Source: an uncultured Carnobacterium sp. (GTDB lineage: Bacteria; Bacillota; Bacilli; Lactobacillales; Aerococcaceae). From it: DNA of 12,391 bases. How positions within the stretch are numbered: the first letter of the stretch is position 1; every line of letters starts with the position of its first letter. The translations under genes and the position numbers were made by a program. Shown here piece by piece: positions 1 to 6,764 of the stretch. A model generated the notes under the pieces. It saw only the letters and a list, made by a program, of their open reading frames with translations, was not told the DNA's origin and did no database searches. The stretch lies in the NCBI GenBank assembly GCA_937967765.1, contig CALCML010000037.1, positions 1 to 12,391 of the forward strand, written 5' to 3'.

Positions 1-380
1 GTTAATCCTGGAATATAGGAAACGAGAACCGGCAACGTCGCAATAACTCCTAAACTAGCTGCCAGTAAAAAGATTTTCGTAATCCAATACGGAATTTCAC
101 CCGTCTTTTTATAATAGTTATGACTAATTCTGGCGACAATAAACATCACCCAAATAAACACAACGAGATAAATAAACATCATCTGCGTTTGGTGCAGAAT
201 CTGAAGTGTTTCTTCTGAGGGTGCGGTAAATGGAAAAAACATACTAAAAATGACAATCGAAAAAATATTCGGCAAGATATAAGACGGCGCCACAAAGATG
301 AGTCCACCCCATACAATTCCTAGTATTCCGCTTAACAGCGCCCATAGTTTTGATTTTTTTGGTTGTTCTACAGCCTGCAC
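1..380 (-). CDS. Small multi-pass membrane protein, 3' part outside the window
   Basis: I do not recognise this protein. It starts at a GTG (378-380) and stays open for 126 codons to the window edge, so the C-terminus is missing. GTG is the only usable start: the codon immediately upstream in frame is TGA, and AGAGG lies 8 nt upstream. The N-terminus is short and basic (QAVEQPKKSK). About four hydrophobic segments follow, near residues 12-30, 32-50, 68-86 and 102-122, with short polar loops between (such as HNYYKKTGEIP). This points to an integral membrane protein with a cytoplasmic N-terminus. No catalytic or transport motif is visible. It lies downstream of ridA on the same strand but is separated from it by a terminator and has its own possible -10 region, so it is probably a separate transcription unit. 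Confidence 0.75.
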   Translation of the reverse strand, partial: MQAVEQPKKSKLWALLSGILGIVWGGLIFVAPSYILPNIFSIVIFSMFFPFTAPSEETLQILHQTQMMFIYLVVFIWVMFIVARISHNYYKKTGEIPYWITKIFLLAASLGVIATLPVLVSYIPGL

Positions 381-411
381 TCATAACGCCTCTTTTCTTC
401 TTGTTTCCCTT

Positions 412-420
412 ATTTTATCA
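412..420 (-). promoter_or_regulatory. Possible extended -10 promoter of the membrane protein gene
   Basis: On the minus strand TGATAAAAT reads as an extended -10 (TGn plus TAAAAT), about 30 nt before the GTG start. No good -35 hexamer is found 16-18 nt upstream, so the call rests on the -10 alone. Confidence 0.35.
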
Positions 421-453
421 CAACCGCTCGCCTCGTAGAAGAAAATCCCCAAC

Positions 454-484
454 AAAAAACACCTGCGCCAGATGACGCAAGTGT
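454..484 (-). terminator. Rho-independent terminator after ridA
   Basis: On the minus strand ACACTTGCG (476-484) pairs with CGCAGGTGT (459-467), giving nine pairs with one G-U, an 8-nt loop and a following T6 run. It begins about 10 nt after the ridA stop codon and ends the patB-ridA transcript. Confidence 0.85.
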
Positions 485-493
485 CTAACTGAT

Positions 494-880
494 TTATCCT
501 TTTACAGCAATCGCTTGGATTTCCACAAGAGCATTCTTTGGTAGGGCTGCTGCTTGGAATGCCATGCGCGCTGGATAAGCAGAAGCAAAATACTCTCCAT
601 ACACTTCATTCATGTTCGCAAAGTCGTTGATGTCCGCTAGTAGCACGGTTGTTGATACGACAGCATCCATTCCTACCCCTGCACTTTCTAAAATCGCACG
701 GATATTTTTCAATGATTGATGCGTTTGGCTAGCGATATCACTTCCTGCGAACTCCCCTGTTTCAGGAACGATTGGCAACTGTCCAGAGACGACAATCGTT
801 TCTCCTGTGTAGGCTACTCCTTGTGAGTAAGGTCCGATTGCTTTTGGAGCCTGTTCTGTTTGAATTACTTTCTTTGTCAT
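494..880 (-). CDS. ridA: RidA, 2-iminobutanoate/2-iminopropanoate deaminase
   Basis: This is a 128-residue protein of the RidA/YjgF/YER057c/UK114 family, full length for the family. RidA is a cytosolic homotrimer that hydrolyses reactive enamine/imine intermediates, such as 2-aminoacrylate and 2-aminocrotonate, to 2-oxo acids and ammonia. This protects PLP enzymes, including branched-chain aminotransferase. The family signature is present near the C-terminus: YPARMAF holds the conserved Arg105 and [11 protein letters not shown] holds the conserved Glu120. IGPYSQGV near residues 15-22 is also typical. The start is supported by AGGAGG 7 nt upstream. The gene begins 10 nt after the stop codon of the upstream PLP-dependent lyase and must be cotranscribed with it. 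That context fits its role, because the lyase forms 2-aminoacrylate. A terminator follows. Confidence 0.95.
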   Translation of the reverse strand: MTKKVIQTEQAPKAIGPYSQGVAYTGETIVVSGQLPIVPETGEFAGSDIASQTHQSLKNIRAILESAGVGMDAVVSTTVLLADINDFANMNEVYGEYFASAYPARMAFQAAALPKNALVEIQAIAVKG

Positions 881-890
881 GGAAATCCTC

Positions 891-2120
891 CTAGTCTAAT
901 GGTGGCACAGTGTCCACGAATACATATTTTTTCATACGGTCAAATGCTTCTACAAGACGCGCATATGGCAATGCAAGGTTGATGCGAATACATCCTTCGC
1001 CAAAGAACATCTTGCCGTCTTGCCAAGCCACGCCGACATCCCAGCCGCGTTTTTCGAGCTGCTCCAGCGTCAGATTGCGTTTTTCTAAAAACTTCGAACA
1101 GTCGATAAAGAGCATATACGTGCCTTCAGGTTTGGTGACTTCCACGCCGTCAAATTCACGGTAAATAAAGTCGCACGCATAGTCCGCATTCTTCTCGATC
1201 ACTTCACGCAACTCTTCCAGCCACTCGTATCCTTCTTTTTGATACGCCCCGATTAACGCATGCATTGACATCACATTCATCGCGTTATAATGCGGCTTCA
1301 TCCCTTTTGATTCCACTCGGTCTCTTAACGCATCATTGTAAATCACATGATAACTACCCACGAGCCCCGCCAAGTTAAACGTCTTACTTGGCGCATACAT
1401 GGCTACTGTGCGATTCTTCGCATCTTCTGAAATCGACTGCGTTGGGATATGCTTATGGCCTTTAAAAATAATATCCGACCAAATCTCATCCGACACGACA
1501 ATCACATCATACTTGCGATAAATTTCCATCGCGCGTTCAATTTCTTCCTTCTCCCACACACGACCACTTGGGTTATGCGGAGAACAGAAAATCGCCACAT
1601 GAATCTTATGTGCTTTGATTTTTCGCTCCATATCCTCAAAGTCCATACGGTAAACGCCCTGTTCATCTTTCACAAGCGGGCTATGCACGGCCTTCAATCC
1701 ATTATCGTTTAATGACTGCGTAAACCCGACATAGGTTGGACTATGCACTAACACGGCATCCCCTGGCGCAGCGTATGATGTTAAAGTCGATACGACTCCC
1801 CCAAGAACACCATTTTCATGACCGATATGCTTGCGCGTTAATCCTGTCACTTGATGGTGGCGCGCATGCCACTGAATAATGCTCTCATAGTACTCTTTAG
1901 AAGGCATGAAGTACCCGAAAATCGGATGTTCCAATCGTTTTTGCATCGCCGAAATCACCGTTGGCACCGTTGGAAAACTCATGTCCGCGATCCACATCGG
2001 AATCACATCGAAGCCTTTCTTCGGTCTATCTGGCGACTTCCCTGGAATCAATCCTAGCCCATCCACCGCCAGTGCGTCCATTCCACGTCTGTCATATTCC
2101 GTTGTAAAATCAAATTTCAT
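891..2120 (-). CDS. patB: MalY/PatB-type PLP-dependent C-S lyase (cystathionine beta-lyase-like)
   Basis: This 409-residue protein is a fold-type I PLP enzyme of the aminotransferase class I/II superfamily, MalY/PatB branch. Such enzymes cleave C-S bonds of cystathionine, cysteine or cysteine conjugates to pyruvate, ammonia and a thiol through a 2-aminoacrylate intermediate. Visible landmarks are [10 protein letters not shown] (41-50, typical of the branch), Tyr130 in SPTY, PHNPSG with Asn183, SDEIW with Asp211 (pairs the pyridine nitrogen), the Schiff-base lysine Lys246 in [11 protein letters not shown], and CIRINLALP near the C-terminus for the substrate carboxylate. It is somewhat longer than MalY or PatB (about 390), mainly because of an extended segment at residues 18-38. 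The ATG at 2118-2120 is chosen because AAGGAGG lies upstream and the promoter begins just outside it; a longer frame would start inside the -35. It forms an operon with ridA. The substrate is not settled by sequence; an aminotransferase role is the main alternative. Confidence 0.88.
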   Translation of the reverse strand: MKFDFTTEYDRRGMDALAVDGLGLIPGKSPDRPKKGFDVIPMWIADMSFPTVPTVISAMQKRLEHPIFGYFMPSKEYYESIIQWHARHHQVTGLTRKHIGHENGVLGGVVSTLTSYAAPGDAVLVHSPTYVGFTQSLNDNGLKAVHSPLVKDEQGVYRMDFEDMERKIKAHKIHVAIFCSPHNPSGRVWEKEEIERAMEIYRKYDVIVVSDEIWSDIIFKGHKHIPTQSISEDAKNRTVAMYAPSKTFNLAGLVGSYHVIYNDALRDRVESKGMKPHYNAMNVMSMHALIGAYQKEGYEWLEELREVIEKNADYACDFIYREFDGVEVTKPEGTYMLFIDCSKFLEKRNLTLEQLEKRGWDVGVAWQDGKMFFGEGCIRINLALPYARLVEAFDRMKKYVFVDTVPPLD

Positions 2121-2148
2121 CCGCAAAACCTCCTTGAATCTCCCCACC

Positions 2149-2177
2149 ATTATACACCGTCCCCCGCTTCCACTCAA
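2149..2177 (-). promoter_or_regulatory. SigA-type promoter of the patB-ridA operon
   Basis: On the minus strand there is a -35 TTGAGT (2172-2177), a 17-nt spacer and a consensus -10 TATAAT (2149-2154). Transcription would begin near 2142, leaving a leader of only about 22 nt before the ATG. Confidence 0.8.
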
Positions 2178-2189
2178 CGCCCTCCAAGA

Positions 2190-2247
2190 ACTCAGCCAAA
2201 CGATATCACGTGATAAGCGCCGTTCAAAGAATTAGTTAAAAAACGAA
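2190..2247. repeat. Left flank module of repeat A, with TATCACGTGATA palindrome
   Basis: This module contains a perfect 12-bp palindrome, TATCACGTGATA (2204-2215), then a diverged stretch and AGTTAAAAAACGAAG. The same order (GCCAAAC, ATCACGTGAT, then AAGTTAAAAACGAAG) recurs at 3358-3407, so it is a dispersed module of about 50 bp rather than a private operator. It lies 27 bp upstream of the patB -35 and could still bind a regulator. Confidence 0.6.
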
Positions 2248-2352
2248 GTCTCCCTAGGACTCTATAGTATGAACAATCGATTGGTAGGAGCCAAGACGTA
2301 GGCTTGGCCCGGTGCCTCTATTGTCAATACTATGAAGATGTCCTAGGGAGAC
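2248..2352 (+). repeat. Long hairpin repeat, copy A
   Basis: A perfect 13-bp inverted repeat, GTCTCCCTAGGAC (2248-2260) and GTCCTAGGGAGAC (2340-2352), closes the element. Inside, ATAGTAT (2264-2270) pairs with ATACTAT (2327-2333), then ACAAT (2273-2277) with ATTGT (2320-2324). TTGGTAGGA (2281-2289) leads into a terminal hairpin GCCAAG / CTTGGC (2290-2308) with 7-nt loop ACGTAGG, followed by CCGGTGCC. On the minus strand the closing arm is followed within a few bases by T6. The element follows the stop codon of the 2384-3178 gene at about 30 nt and may terminate that transcript. Strand given is that on which the loop reads ACGTAGG. Confidence 0.8.
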
Positions 2353-2383
2353 GCAGTTTTAACTTATTTATCTCTGAATCACG

Positions 2384-3178
2384 CTATACTTTTCGTTTTC
2401 TTAGAAAGAAGAAAATCACTCCGATAACACAGACTCCCACGCCGATTGCCGGATAGAGAAAATTCTCTGCCGCTCCTGACATTTGTCCGACGAAAGCTTT
2501 CTGGTCATTTTCATGATACTTCTGAATCATTTCCTGTATTTCCTTTAAAGAATACCATCCCTTACTTGCTTGAACAGTTTGCTTTTCTACCTCGTATAAC
2601 AATCCAATTTTTACATCTCCATTCGGAAATACTTTTGCAACAGTAATACCGCCAAAAGGAGTATCATAATCCACATTGAAAACTAGTATTCCTTTGAGAT
2701 CACTGCTATATTCCTCTCCTAACAGTTCAGAAATTTTGTGATATTCAAAGTCCTGCGGTTTATCTGCATAGCTGCCCGACTTCGTTTGTAAACGACCGTC
2801 AACTTCAGAAATCCAAAACTCCTTATTCATCCCATTTAATAAGGTTTGCGCACTCAACCATCCACTGTTTTTAGTAGTGATTGTCCCATCATCAGCTTGT
2901 TGGATTAACTGTTTTAATTCCTCTTCGGACTTAACATCTTTTAGCTTCTTATCACCAAACACAAAGATTGTATGTTTTGTATCGAAAGGAACCTCATTCT
3001 CGGAAGAGCGTTCTTTCTCCTTGACCTGTTGATTACTCTTCTCCATCGGCTCATCTAACACCTGATGCAATTCCTCTGTCGAAAGTTCCGGCGCTGCATA
3101 AACCGTTGAGAAAAAAGAAGATACTACAAACAATCCACTGACTACGAATAAAAATATTTTCTTTAATTTGAAAACCAT
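2384..3178 (-). CDS. Secreted, C-terminally membrane-anchored protein of unknown function
   Basis: I do not recognise this 264-residue protein. It has an N-terminal signal peptide (KLKK, hydrophobic core at about 8-24, probable cleavage after VYA at residue 28). A charged, Glu/Lys-rich stretch follows (about 30-65), then a mixed alpha/beta region of about 65-230 containing HTIFVFGDKK and KGILVFNVDYDTPFGG. A single transmembrane segment lies near 240-259 and the tail is basic (RKRKV). This predicts a globular domain outside the cell anchored at its C-terminus. There is no LPXTG motif and no Cys lipobox. The ATG at 3176-3178 is chosen because AAGGAG precedes it and it starts exactly at the signal peptide; a longer frame from 3265 would bury the signal. 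It stands alone between two repeat elements. No convincing promoter hexamers were found upstream. Confidence 0.8.
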   Translation of the reverse strand: MVFKLKKIFLFVVSGLFVVSSFFSTVYAAPELSTEELHQVLDEPMEKSNQQVKEKERSSENEVPFDTKHTIFVFGDKKLKDVKSEEELKQLIQQADDGTITTKNSGWLSAQTLLNGMNKEFWISEVDGRLQTKSGSYADKPQDFEYHKISELLGEEYSSDLKGILVFNVDYDTPFGGITVAKVFPNGDVKIGLLYEVEKQTVQASKGWYSLKEIQEMIQKYHENDQKAFVGQMSGAAENFLYPAIGVGVCVIGVIFFFLRKRKV

Positions 3179-3328
3179 TTTTAAAATCTCCTTCCGTTCA
3201 AAAGACGGCTCCATCAAAACGAAAAAATATTCTACATAACCAACATACCAATAGGACGTTCTCACTACTCTGCTTTCACCTATATAATACCACTCAACAC
3301 TGTATTTAATCTACATGATTTTAATCAA
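3179..3328. other. Upstream region of the 2384-3178 gene, no clear signal
   Basis: This AT-rich leader holds the ribosome binding site AAGGAG next to the 3178 start. TAGAAT- and TATTAT-like -10 candidates are present on the minus strand, but none has an acceptable -35 at 16-18 nt. I see no gene, riboswitch or terminator in it. Confidence 0.4.
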
Positions 3329-3480
3329 ATCCTTGGACTCTGATGAAGTGTGGACTCCGCCAAACCACATCACGTGATACCTGCGCATCACAAAATAAGT
3401 TAAAAACGAAGACTGAGCCCGATGCAAGTTTTTTCATAAAAAGCGTGATTCCCGATGAAAAAAACAACCTAAGGTAGCGT
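3329..3480 (+). repeat. Probable rearranged remnant of the long hairpin repeat, copy C
   Basis: AAATCCTTGGACTCT opens this stretch and is identical to the left arm of copy B (3487 onward). It is followed directly by GATGAAGTGT, which resembles the ATGAAGATGT of the right arm, as if the interior had been deleted. Next comes the GCCAAAC-ATCACGTGAT-AAGTTAAAAACGAAG module shared with 2190-2247. AGCCCGATGCAAG follows, similar to the AGCCGGTGCAATT of copy B. A separate hairpin, GTTTTTTCAT (3428-3437) against ATGAAAAAAAC (3455-3465), has a 17-nt loop. No coding function is apparent. Confidence 0.55.
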
Positions 3481-3660
3481 TGCAAAAAATCCTTGGACTC
3501 TATAGTCATAGAAATAACGGTCGCATGCGAAAAGAATTAGAGCCCCATAGCGAGAATCGCTTTGGAGCTCTTTGACTTTCGCAAGGCTTGAGACCTAGGC
3601 TCAAGCCGGTGCAATTATTTCTATAACTATGAAGATGTCCAAGGATTTAAAAGCAACGCT
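3476..3660 (+). repeat. Long branched hairpin repeat, copy B
   Basis: The arms are AGCGTTGC (3476-3483) with GCAACGCT (3653-3660), then AAATCCTTGGAC (3487-3498) with GTCCAAGGATTT (3637-3648), then a 16-nt stem 3502-3517 with 3615-3630 broken by one C-A mismatch. Two hairpins branch inside. One spans about 3525-3583 and includes GAGC/GCTC and AGCGA-gaa-TCGCT. The other, at 3585-3607, has a perfect 8-bp stem GGCTTGAG / CTCAAGCC with loop ACCTAGG, followed by GGTGC. On the minus strand the closing arm runs into T6, about 14 nt after the acuB stop begins the arm, so the element may terminate the liv-acuB transcript. Confidence 0.82.
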
Positions 3661-3673
3661 TTAACTCTTTAAC

Positions 3674-4315
3674 TTACTTTCTCATCGCTGAAATCACGCG
3701 ATAGCCTTTTTGTGCGATAAAGTCCGCAACTTCATCGGGCTCAGTCGAGTCCACATGAAGCACCACTTGCACTTTCCCATCGCGGTGATACACAGAAATC
3801 GTCGAAACGTTCACGTTGTTTTCGCGCAACACATTTGAAATTTCTTCCAGCGGACCAGGTTTATCCTCATTGATTTCAATGAATAAACGAGAACCTGGAG
3901 TGTTGTACCCAGAAATTTCGATAAACGCATCGAAAATATCTTTGTCGGTAATAATCCCTTCAACATGTCCACGCGCATCTACGACTGGTAAGACGCCAAC
4001 ATTTTGTTGACGCATGAGTGATGCCGCTTCTTCTAATAAAGTATGAGCCTTCACTGTTAAGACTTGCTTTTGCATAATTTCGCTCGCAGTTGTCTTGTTT
4101 AATAAATAGTTTAACTCATGCATTGAGAGGCTTGTCGCCATTGAAGGTGAGTGCCCTGCAACAAGCTCTTCTGTTAACAGTCCGACTAACTTACCATCTT
4201 CAACAACTGGCAAGCGGTGAATGTCGTGCTCCTTCATTAAGTCTAGAGCTTTCATAACCGTTGTTTCAGGCGTTACTGTAATAACGTTGGTTGACATATA
4301 ATCTTTAACTTCCAT
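3674..4315 (-). CDS. acuB: AcuB-like CBS-CBS-ACT domain protein
   Basis: This is a 213-residue cytosolic protein with two CBS domains and a C-terminal ACT domain, the AcuB architecture. CBS1 covers about 1-56 (DYMSTNVITVTPETTV, HDIHRLPVVEDGKLVGLLT). CBS2 covers about 77-133 (EIMQKQVLTVKAHTLLEEAA, VGVLPVVDARGHVEGIIT). ACT covers about 142-213 (FIEINEDKPGPLEEISNVL, GKVQVVLHVDS). CBS pairs bind adenine nucleotides and ACT domains often bind amino acids, so a sensory or regulatory role is likely. In Bacillus, acuB belongs to the acetoin-utilisation locus, but no acetoin gene is present here. It is the last gene of the liv operon, starting 2 nt after the livF stop with its GGAGG site inside livF. 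That placement suggests a role linked to amino acid uptake, not acetoin; this part is inference. Confidence 0.88.
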   Translation of the reverse strand: MEVKDYMSTNVITVTPETTVMKALDLMKEHDIHRLPVVEDGKLVGLLTEELVAGHSPSMATSLSMHELNYLLNKTTASEIMQKQVLTVKAHTLLEEAASLMRQQNVGVLPVVDARGHVEGIITDKDIFDAFIEISGYNTPGSRLFIEINEDKPGPLEEISNVLRENNVNVSTISVYHRDGKVQVVLHVDSTEPDEVADFIAQKGYRVISAMRK

Positions 4316-4317
4316 GA

Positions 4318-5022
4318 TTACCCTCCTAGATATGCTTTCTGAATTTCATCACTTTCTAACAACTCTTGTCCTGTACCGCTCAGTACTACTGATCCAGTTT
4401 CTAGTACATACGCACGATTTGAAATCGACAATGCCATTTTCGCATTTTGCTCGATGAGTAAAACCGTTGTCCCTGTCTTTTGGATTTCTTGAATGATTTT
4501 GAAAATCTCGCGGATGAAGATTGGCGCTAACCCCATTGAAGGTTCGTCTAGTAACAATAGTTTTGGACGGCTCATTAACGCACGGCCCATCGCTAACATT
4601 TGTTGTTCCCCACCAGAGAGGGTTTGTGCATCTTGGTCTTTACGTTCTTTCAAGATTGGGAAACGCTCGAAGACAGCTTCCATATCTTTTTGAATTTCTT
4701 CTTTATCCTTGCGTAGAAATGCCCCTAGTTCAAGGTTTTCTTTTACCGTTAATCCTGGGAATACGTGACGCCCTTCTGGCACTTGCACGAGTCCTTTCTC
4801 AACGATTTTCTTCGCAGATGTTGAAGCGATGTTCTCACCTAAGTAGACGATTTCGCCTTCTGAAGGATGGATGAGTCCTGATAAAGTCTTCAAGATGGTT
4901 GACTTTCCGGCACCGTTTGCCCCGATTAGAGACACGATTTCCCCTTCGTTCACTTTAAAATCAACATTACGTACGGCTTGAATCATTCCGTAATGAACTG
5001 ATAAATTTTTAACTTCTAACAT
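4318..5022 (-). CDS. livF: LivF, branched-chain amino acid ABC transporter ATPase
   Basis: This 234-residue cytoplasmic ATPase is one of the two nucleotide-binding subunits of the LIV-type importer. It has Walker A GANGAGKS (34-41), the LivF-typical VPEGRHVFPGLTVKENL (81-97), the ABC signature LSGGEQQ (135-141), Walker B LLLLDE (155-160) and a Gln in place of the switch His (LIEQNA, Gln192), as is usual in LivF. Length is normal for the family. Its ATG directly abuts the livG stop codon, and a GGTGAG site lies in the end of livG. acuB follows after 2 nt. It should pair with LivG under the LivH-LivM membrane dimer to import leucine, isoleucine and valine; related HAAT systems can carry other amino acids. 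Confidence 0.95.
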   Translation of the reverse strand: MLEVKNLSVHYGMIQAVRNVDFKVNEGEIVSLIGANGAGKSTILKTLSGLIHPSEGEIVYLGENIASTSAKKIVEKGLVQVPEGRHVFPGLTVKENLELGAFLRKDKEEIQKDMEAVFERFPILKERKDQDAQTLSGGEQQMLAMGRALMSRPKLLLLDEPSMGLAPIFIREIFKIIQEIQKTGTTVLLIEQNAKMALSISNRAYVLETGSVVLSGTGQELLESDEIQKAYLGG

Positions 5023-5793
5023 CTACTCACCTCCTAAGTACGCTTTAATAACTGCAGGATTTTGTTTAATTTGTTCTGGAGTTCCTTCCGCAAGAAGTCT
5101 TCCATATTCCAACACGTAAATGCGTTGGCAGATTTTCATAACAAGCGACATATCATGCTCGATTAACACCACTGTTAAATCGAATTCGGCTTGGATTTTA
5201 GCAATCAATTCTGTTAATTGCGCTGTTTCCTGCGGGTTCATTCCTGCTGCAGGCTCATCTAAGAATAAGATTTTTGGTTTTGTCGCTAAGGCACGAACGA
5301 TTTCCAATTCACGTTGTTGCCCGTATGCTAAGTTTTTCGCCTTTTCATCTTTTAGTGTATCCAAGTTGAAAATCTTTAGCAATTCAACCGCTTCTTCGCG
5401 CATTTTCGCTTCTGTATCATAGTATTTCTTCGTACGGAATAATGTTGAGAACAATGAATCGCTCGAGTGTGCGTGCATGGCAATCATTACATTTTCTAGT
5501 ACGCTTAAATCTTTAAACAAACGAATATTTTGGAAGGTACGTGCCATTCCAAGACTTGTACGCTTGTAGGGCGGAAGTCCGTTTAAGTTTTTCAACTGTC
5601 CGTCTACTTCTAAGCTAACTGTTCCTTCTGTTGGCTCATAAACCCCTGTTAACAAGTTGAAAAAAGTCGTTTTCCCGGCTCCGTTTGGTCCGATAAGTCC
5701 GATTAACTCGCCCTTATTTACTTTCATCGAAACGTTAGAGACCGCAGAAAGTCCGCCAAAGTTTTTTGTTAGTCCATTAACTTCTAATAACAT
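5023..5793 (-). CDS. livG: LivG, branched-chain amino acid ABC transporter ATPase
   Basis: This 256-residue ATPase is the second nucleotide-binding subunit of the importer. Visible are Walker A GPNGAGKT (35-42), Q-loop FQNIRLF (Gln88), the LivG-type signature NLAYGQQRELEIVRAL (154-169, with AYGQQ in place of SGGQ as is common in this subfamily), Walker B ILFLDE (175-180) and switch His213 in IEHD. The long helical insertion between the Q-loop and the signature (about 105-150) and the C-terminal GTPEQIKQNPAVIKAYLG are typical of LivG and separate it from LivF. The start overlaps the livM stop by one base (TAATG), which implies translational coupling. No defect is seen. Confidence 0.95.
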   Translation of the reverse strand: MLLEVNGLTKNFGGLSAVSNVSMKVNKGELIGLIGPNGAGKTTFFNLLTGVYEPTEGTVSLEVDGQLKNLNGLPPYKRTSLGMARTFQNIRLFKDLSVLENVMIAMHAHSSDSLFSTLFRTKKYYDTEAKMREEAVELLKIFNLDTLKDEKAKNLAYGQQRELEIVRALATKPKILFLDEPAAGMNPQETAQLTELIAKIQAEFDLTVVLIEHDMSLVMKICQRIYVLEYGRLLAEGTPEQIKQNPAVIKAYLGGE

Positions 5794-6764
5794 TACTTCC
5801 CACTCTCCTTTGTTTCTTTCTTCTTAGAAAACTTGAAGTCTCCTAGTTTGAATTCCCAAGTTCCAAGCAATCCACCTGGACGGAAAATCATGATTAAGAT
5901 TAACGCTACCGCATAGATGATCATACGTAATTGTCCAAATGGTTGTAGGACAAGGTTGATGATTCCAAGTAATACGGCTGCCACGAATGAACCTGTGAAG
6001 CTTCCGATACCACCGAATACCACGATGATTAACACATCGATTGATTTCATGAACGTGAAGTCACTTGGTGTTACCGCTCCAAGAGTTGTGGCAGAAAGCG
6101 TTCCGCCGATACTTGCAGTAGCTGCTCCTAATACGAAGGCCAAGATTTTATATTTCGTCACTTGCACTCCCATCGATTCCGCAGCGATTTCGTCTTGTAA
6201 GACCGCATAAGTGGCACGACCTGCACTACTGAAGGTGTAGTTCAAGATTAAGATGGTTGTTACTACGAGAGCGATATACGTAATTGTCCATGTGTTTGTT
6301 AAAGGCACCCCGCTGATACCAGCAGCACCATTTGTAATTTTCATGTTTGTCACGGCTACACGGATGATTTCCGCAACCCCTAGAGTCGCAATCGCTAGAT
6401 AGTCCCCTTTTAAACGAAGCGTTGGTAATCCAACAAGAAACGCAACGATAACAGAGATGACTACTCCGACTGCCATCCCAGCAAATAATCCAGGAAGACC
6501 GTTCATCATTTTTCCAAGGATCGCACCGCTATAAGAACCAATCGCGATAAATCCGGCATGCCCAAGTGAGAACTGTCCGGCAACCCCAAGAATAAGGTTC
6601 AATCCAACAGCATAGATGATATTGATCATGATATTAATGAAGGTACTTTCGTAGTAGAAGTTAATCACTCCTGTTTGTACAAGTACGAAAAGAAGAGCGT
6701 ACATTCCTAATGCGAACAGCGTCCAACAAATATTCTTTTTATGAAATCTTTGCATCTTCTTCAC
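5793..6764 (-). CDS. livM: LivM, branched-chain amino acid ABC transporter permease
   Basis: This 323-residue integral membrane permease forms the translocation pore with LivH. The LivM signature GVAGQFSLGHAGFIAIG lies at about 60-76. The cytoplasmic coupling loop that docks on the ATPases reads DEIAAESMGV (191-200). The conserved FGGIGSFTGSFVAA is at about 250-263, and FRPGGLLGTWE (295-304) precedes a Lys-rich cytoplasmic tail (to 323). About nine to ten hydrophobic segments are visible from residue 13 to 295. The ATG directly abuts the livH stop codon, so the two permeases are produced together. The length is in the normal range for LivM. Confidence 0.94.
   Translation of the reverse strand: MKKMQRFHKKNICWTLFALGMYALLFVLVQTGVINFYYESTFINIMINIIYAVGLNLILGVAGQFSLGHAGFIAIGSYSGAILGKMMNGLPGLFAGMAVGVVISVIVAFLVGLPTLRLKGDYLAIATLGVAEIIRVAVTNMKITNGAAGISGVPLTNTWTITYIALVVTTILILNYTFSSAGRATYAVLQDEIAAESMGVQVTKYKILAFVLGAATASIGGTLSATTLGAVTPSDFTFMKSIDVLIIVVFGGIGSFTGSFVAAVLLGIINLVLQPFGQLRMIIYAVALILIMIFRPGGLLGTWEFKLGDFKFSKKKETKESGK

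Noticed and set aside
2121..2177. A 19-residue N-terminal extension of the C-S lyase from a TTG at 2177
   Set aside because: The TTG is part of the -35 hexamer and the frame runs through the -10 TATAAT, so it would precede the transcript start. The ATG at 2120 has a strong ribosome binding site and family-like N-terminus.
2248..2352. A T-box or other known riboswitch in the long hairpins
   Set aside because: The T-box sequence AGGGTGGNACCGCG is absent, the elements lie after genes and not as leaders, and the loop ACSTWGG does not match a riboswitch core that I know.
3179..3265. A 29-residue extension of the 2384-3178 protein from a GTG at 3265
   Set aside because: It would place the signal peptide internally, while the ATG at 3178 has AAGGAG and begins at the signal peptide.
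3321..3509. A 62-codon minus-strand open frame inside repeats C and B
   Set aside because: It is made of repeat sequence, has no ribosome binding site and no protein-like composition.
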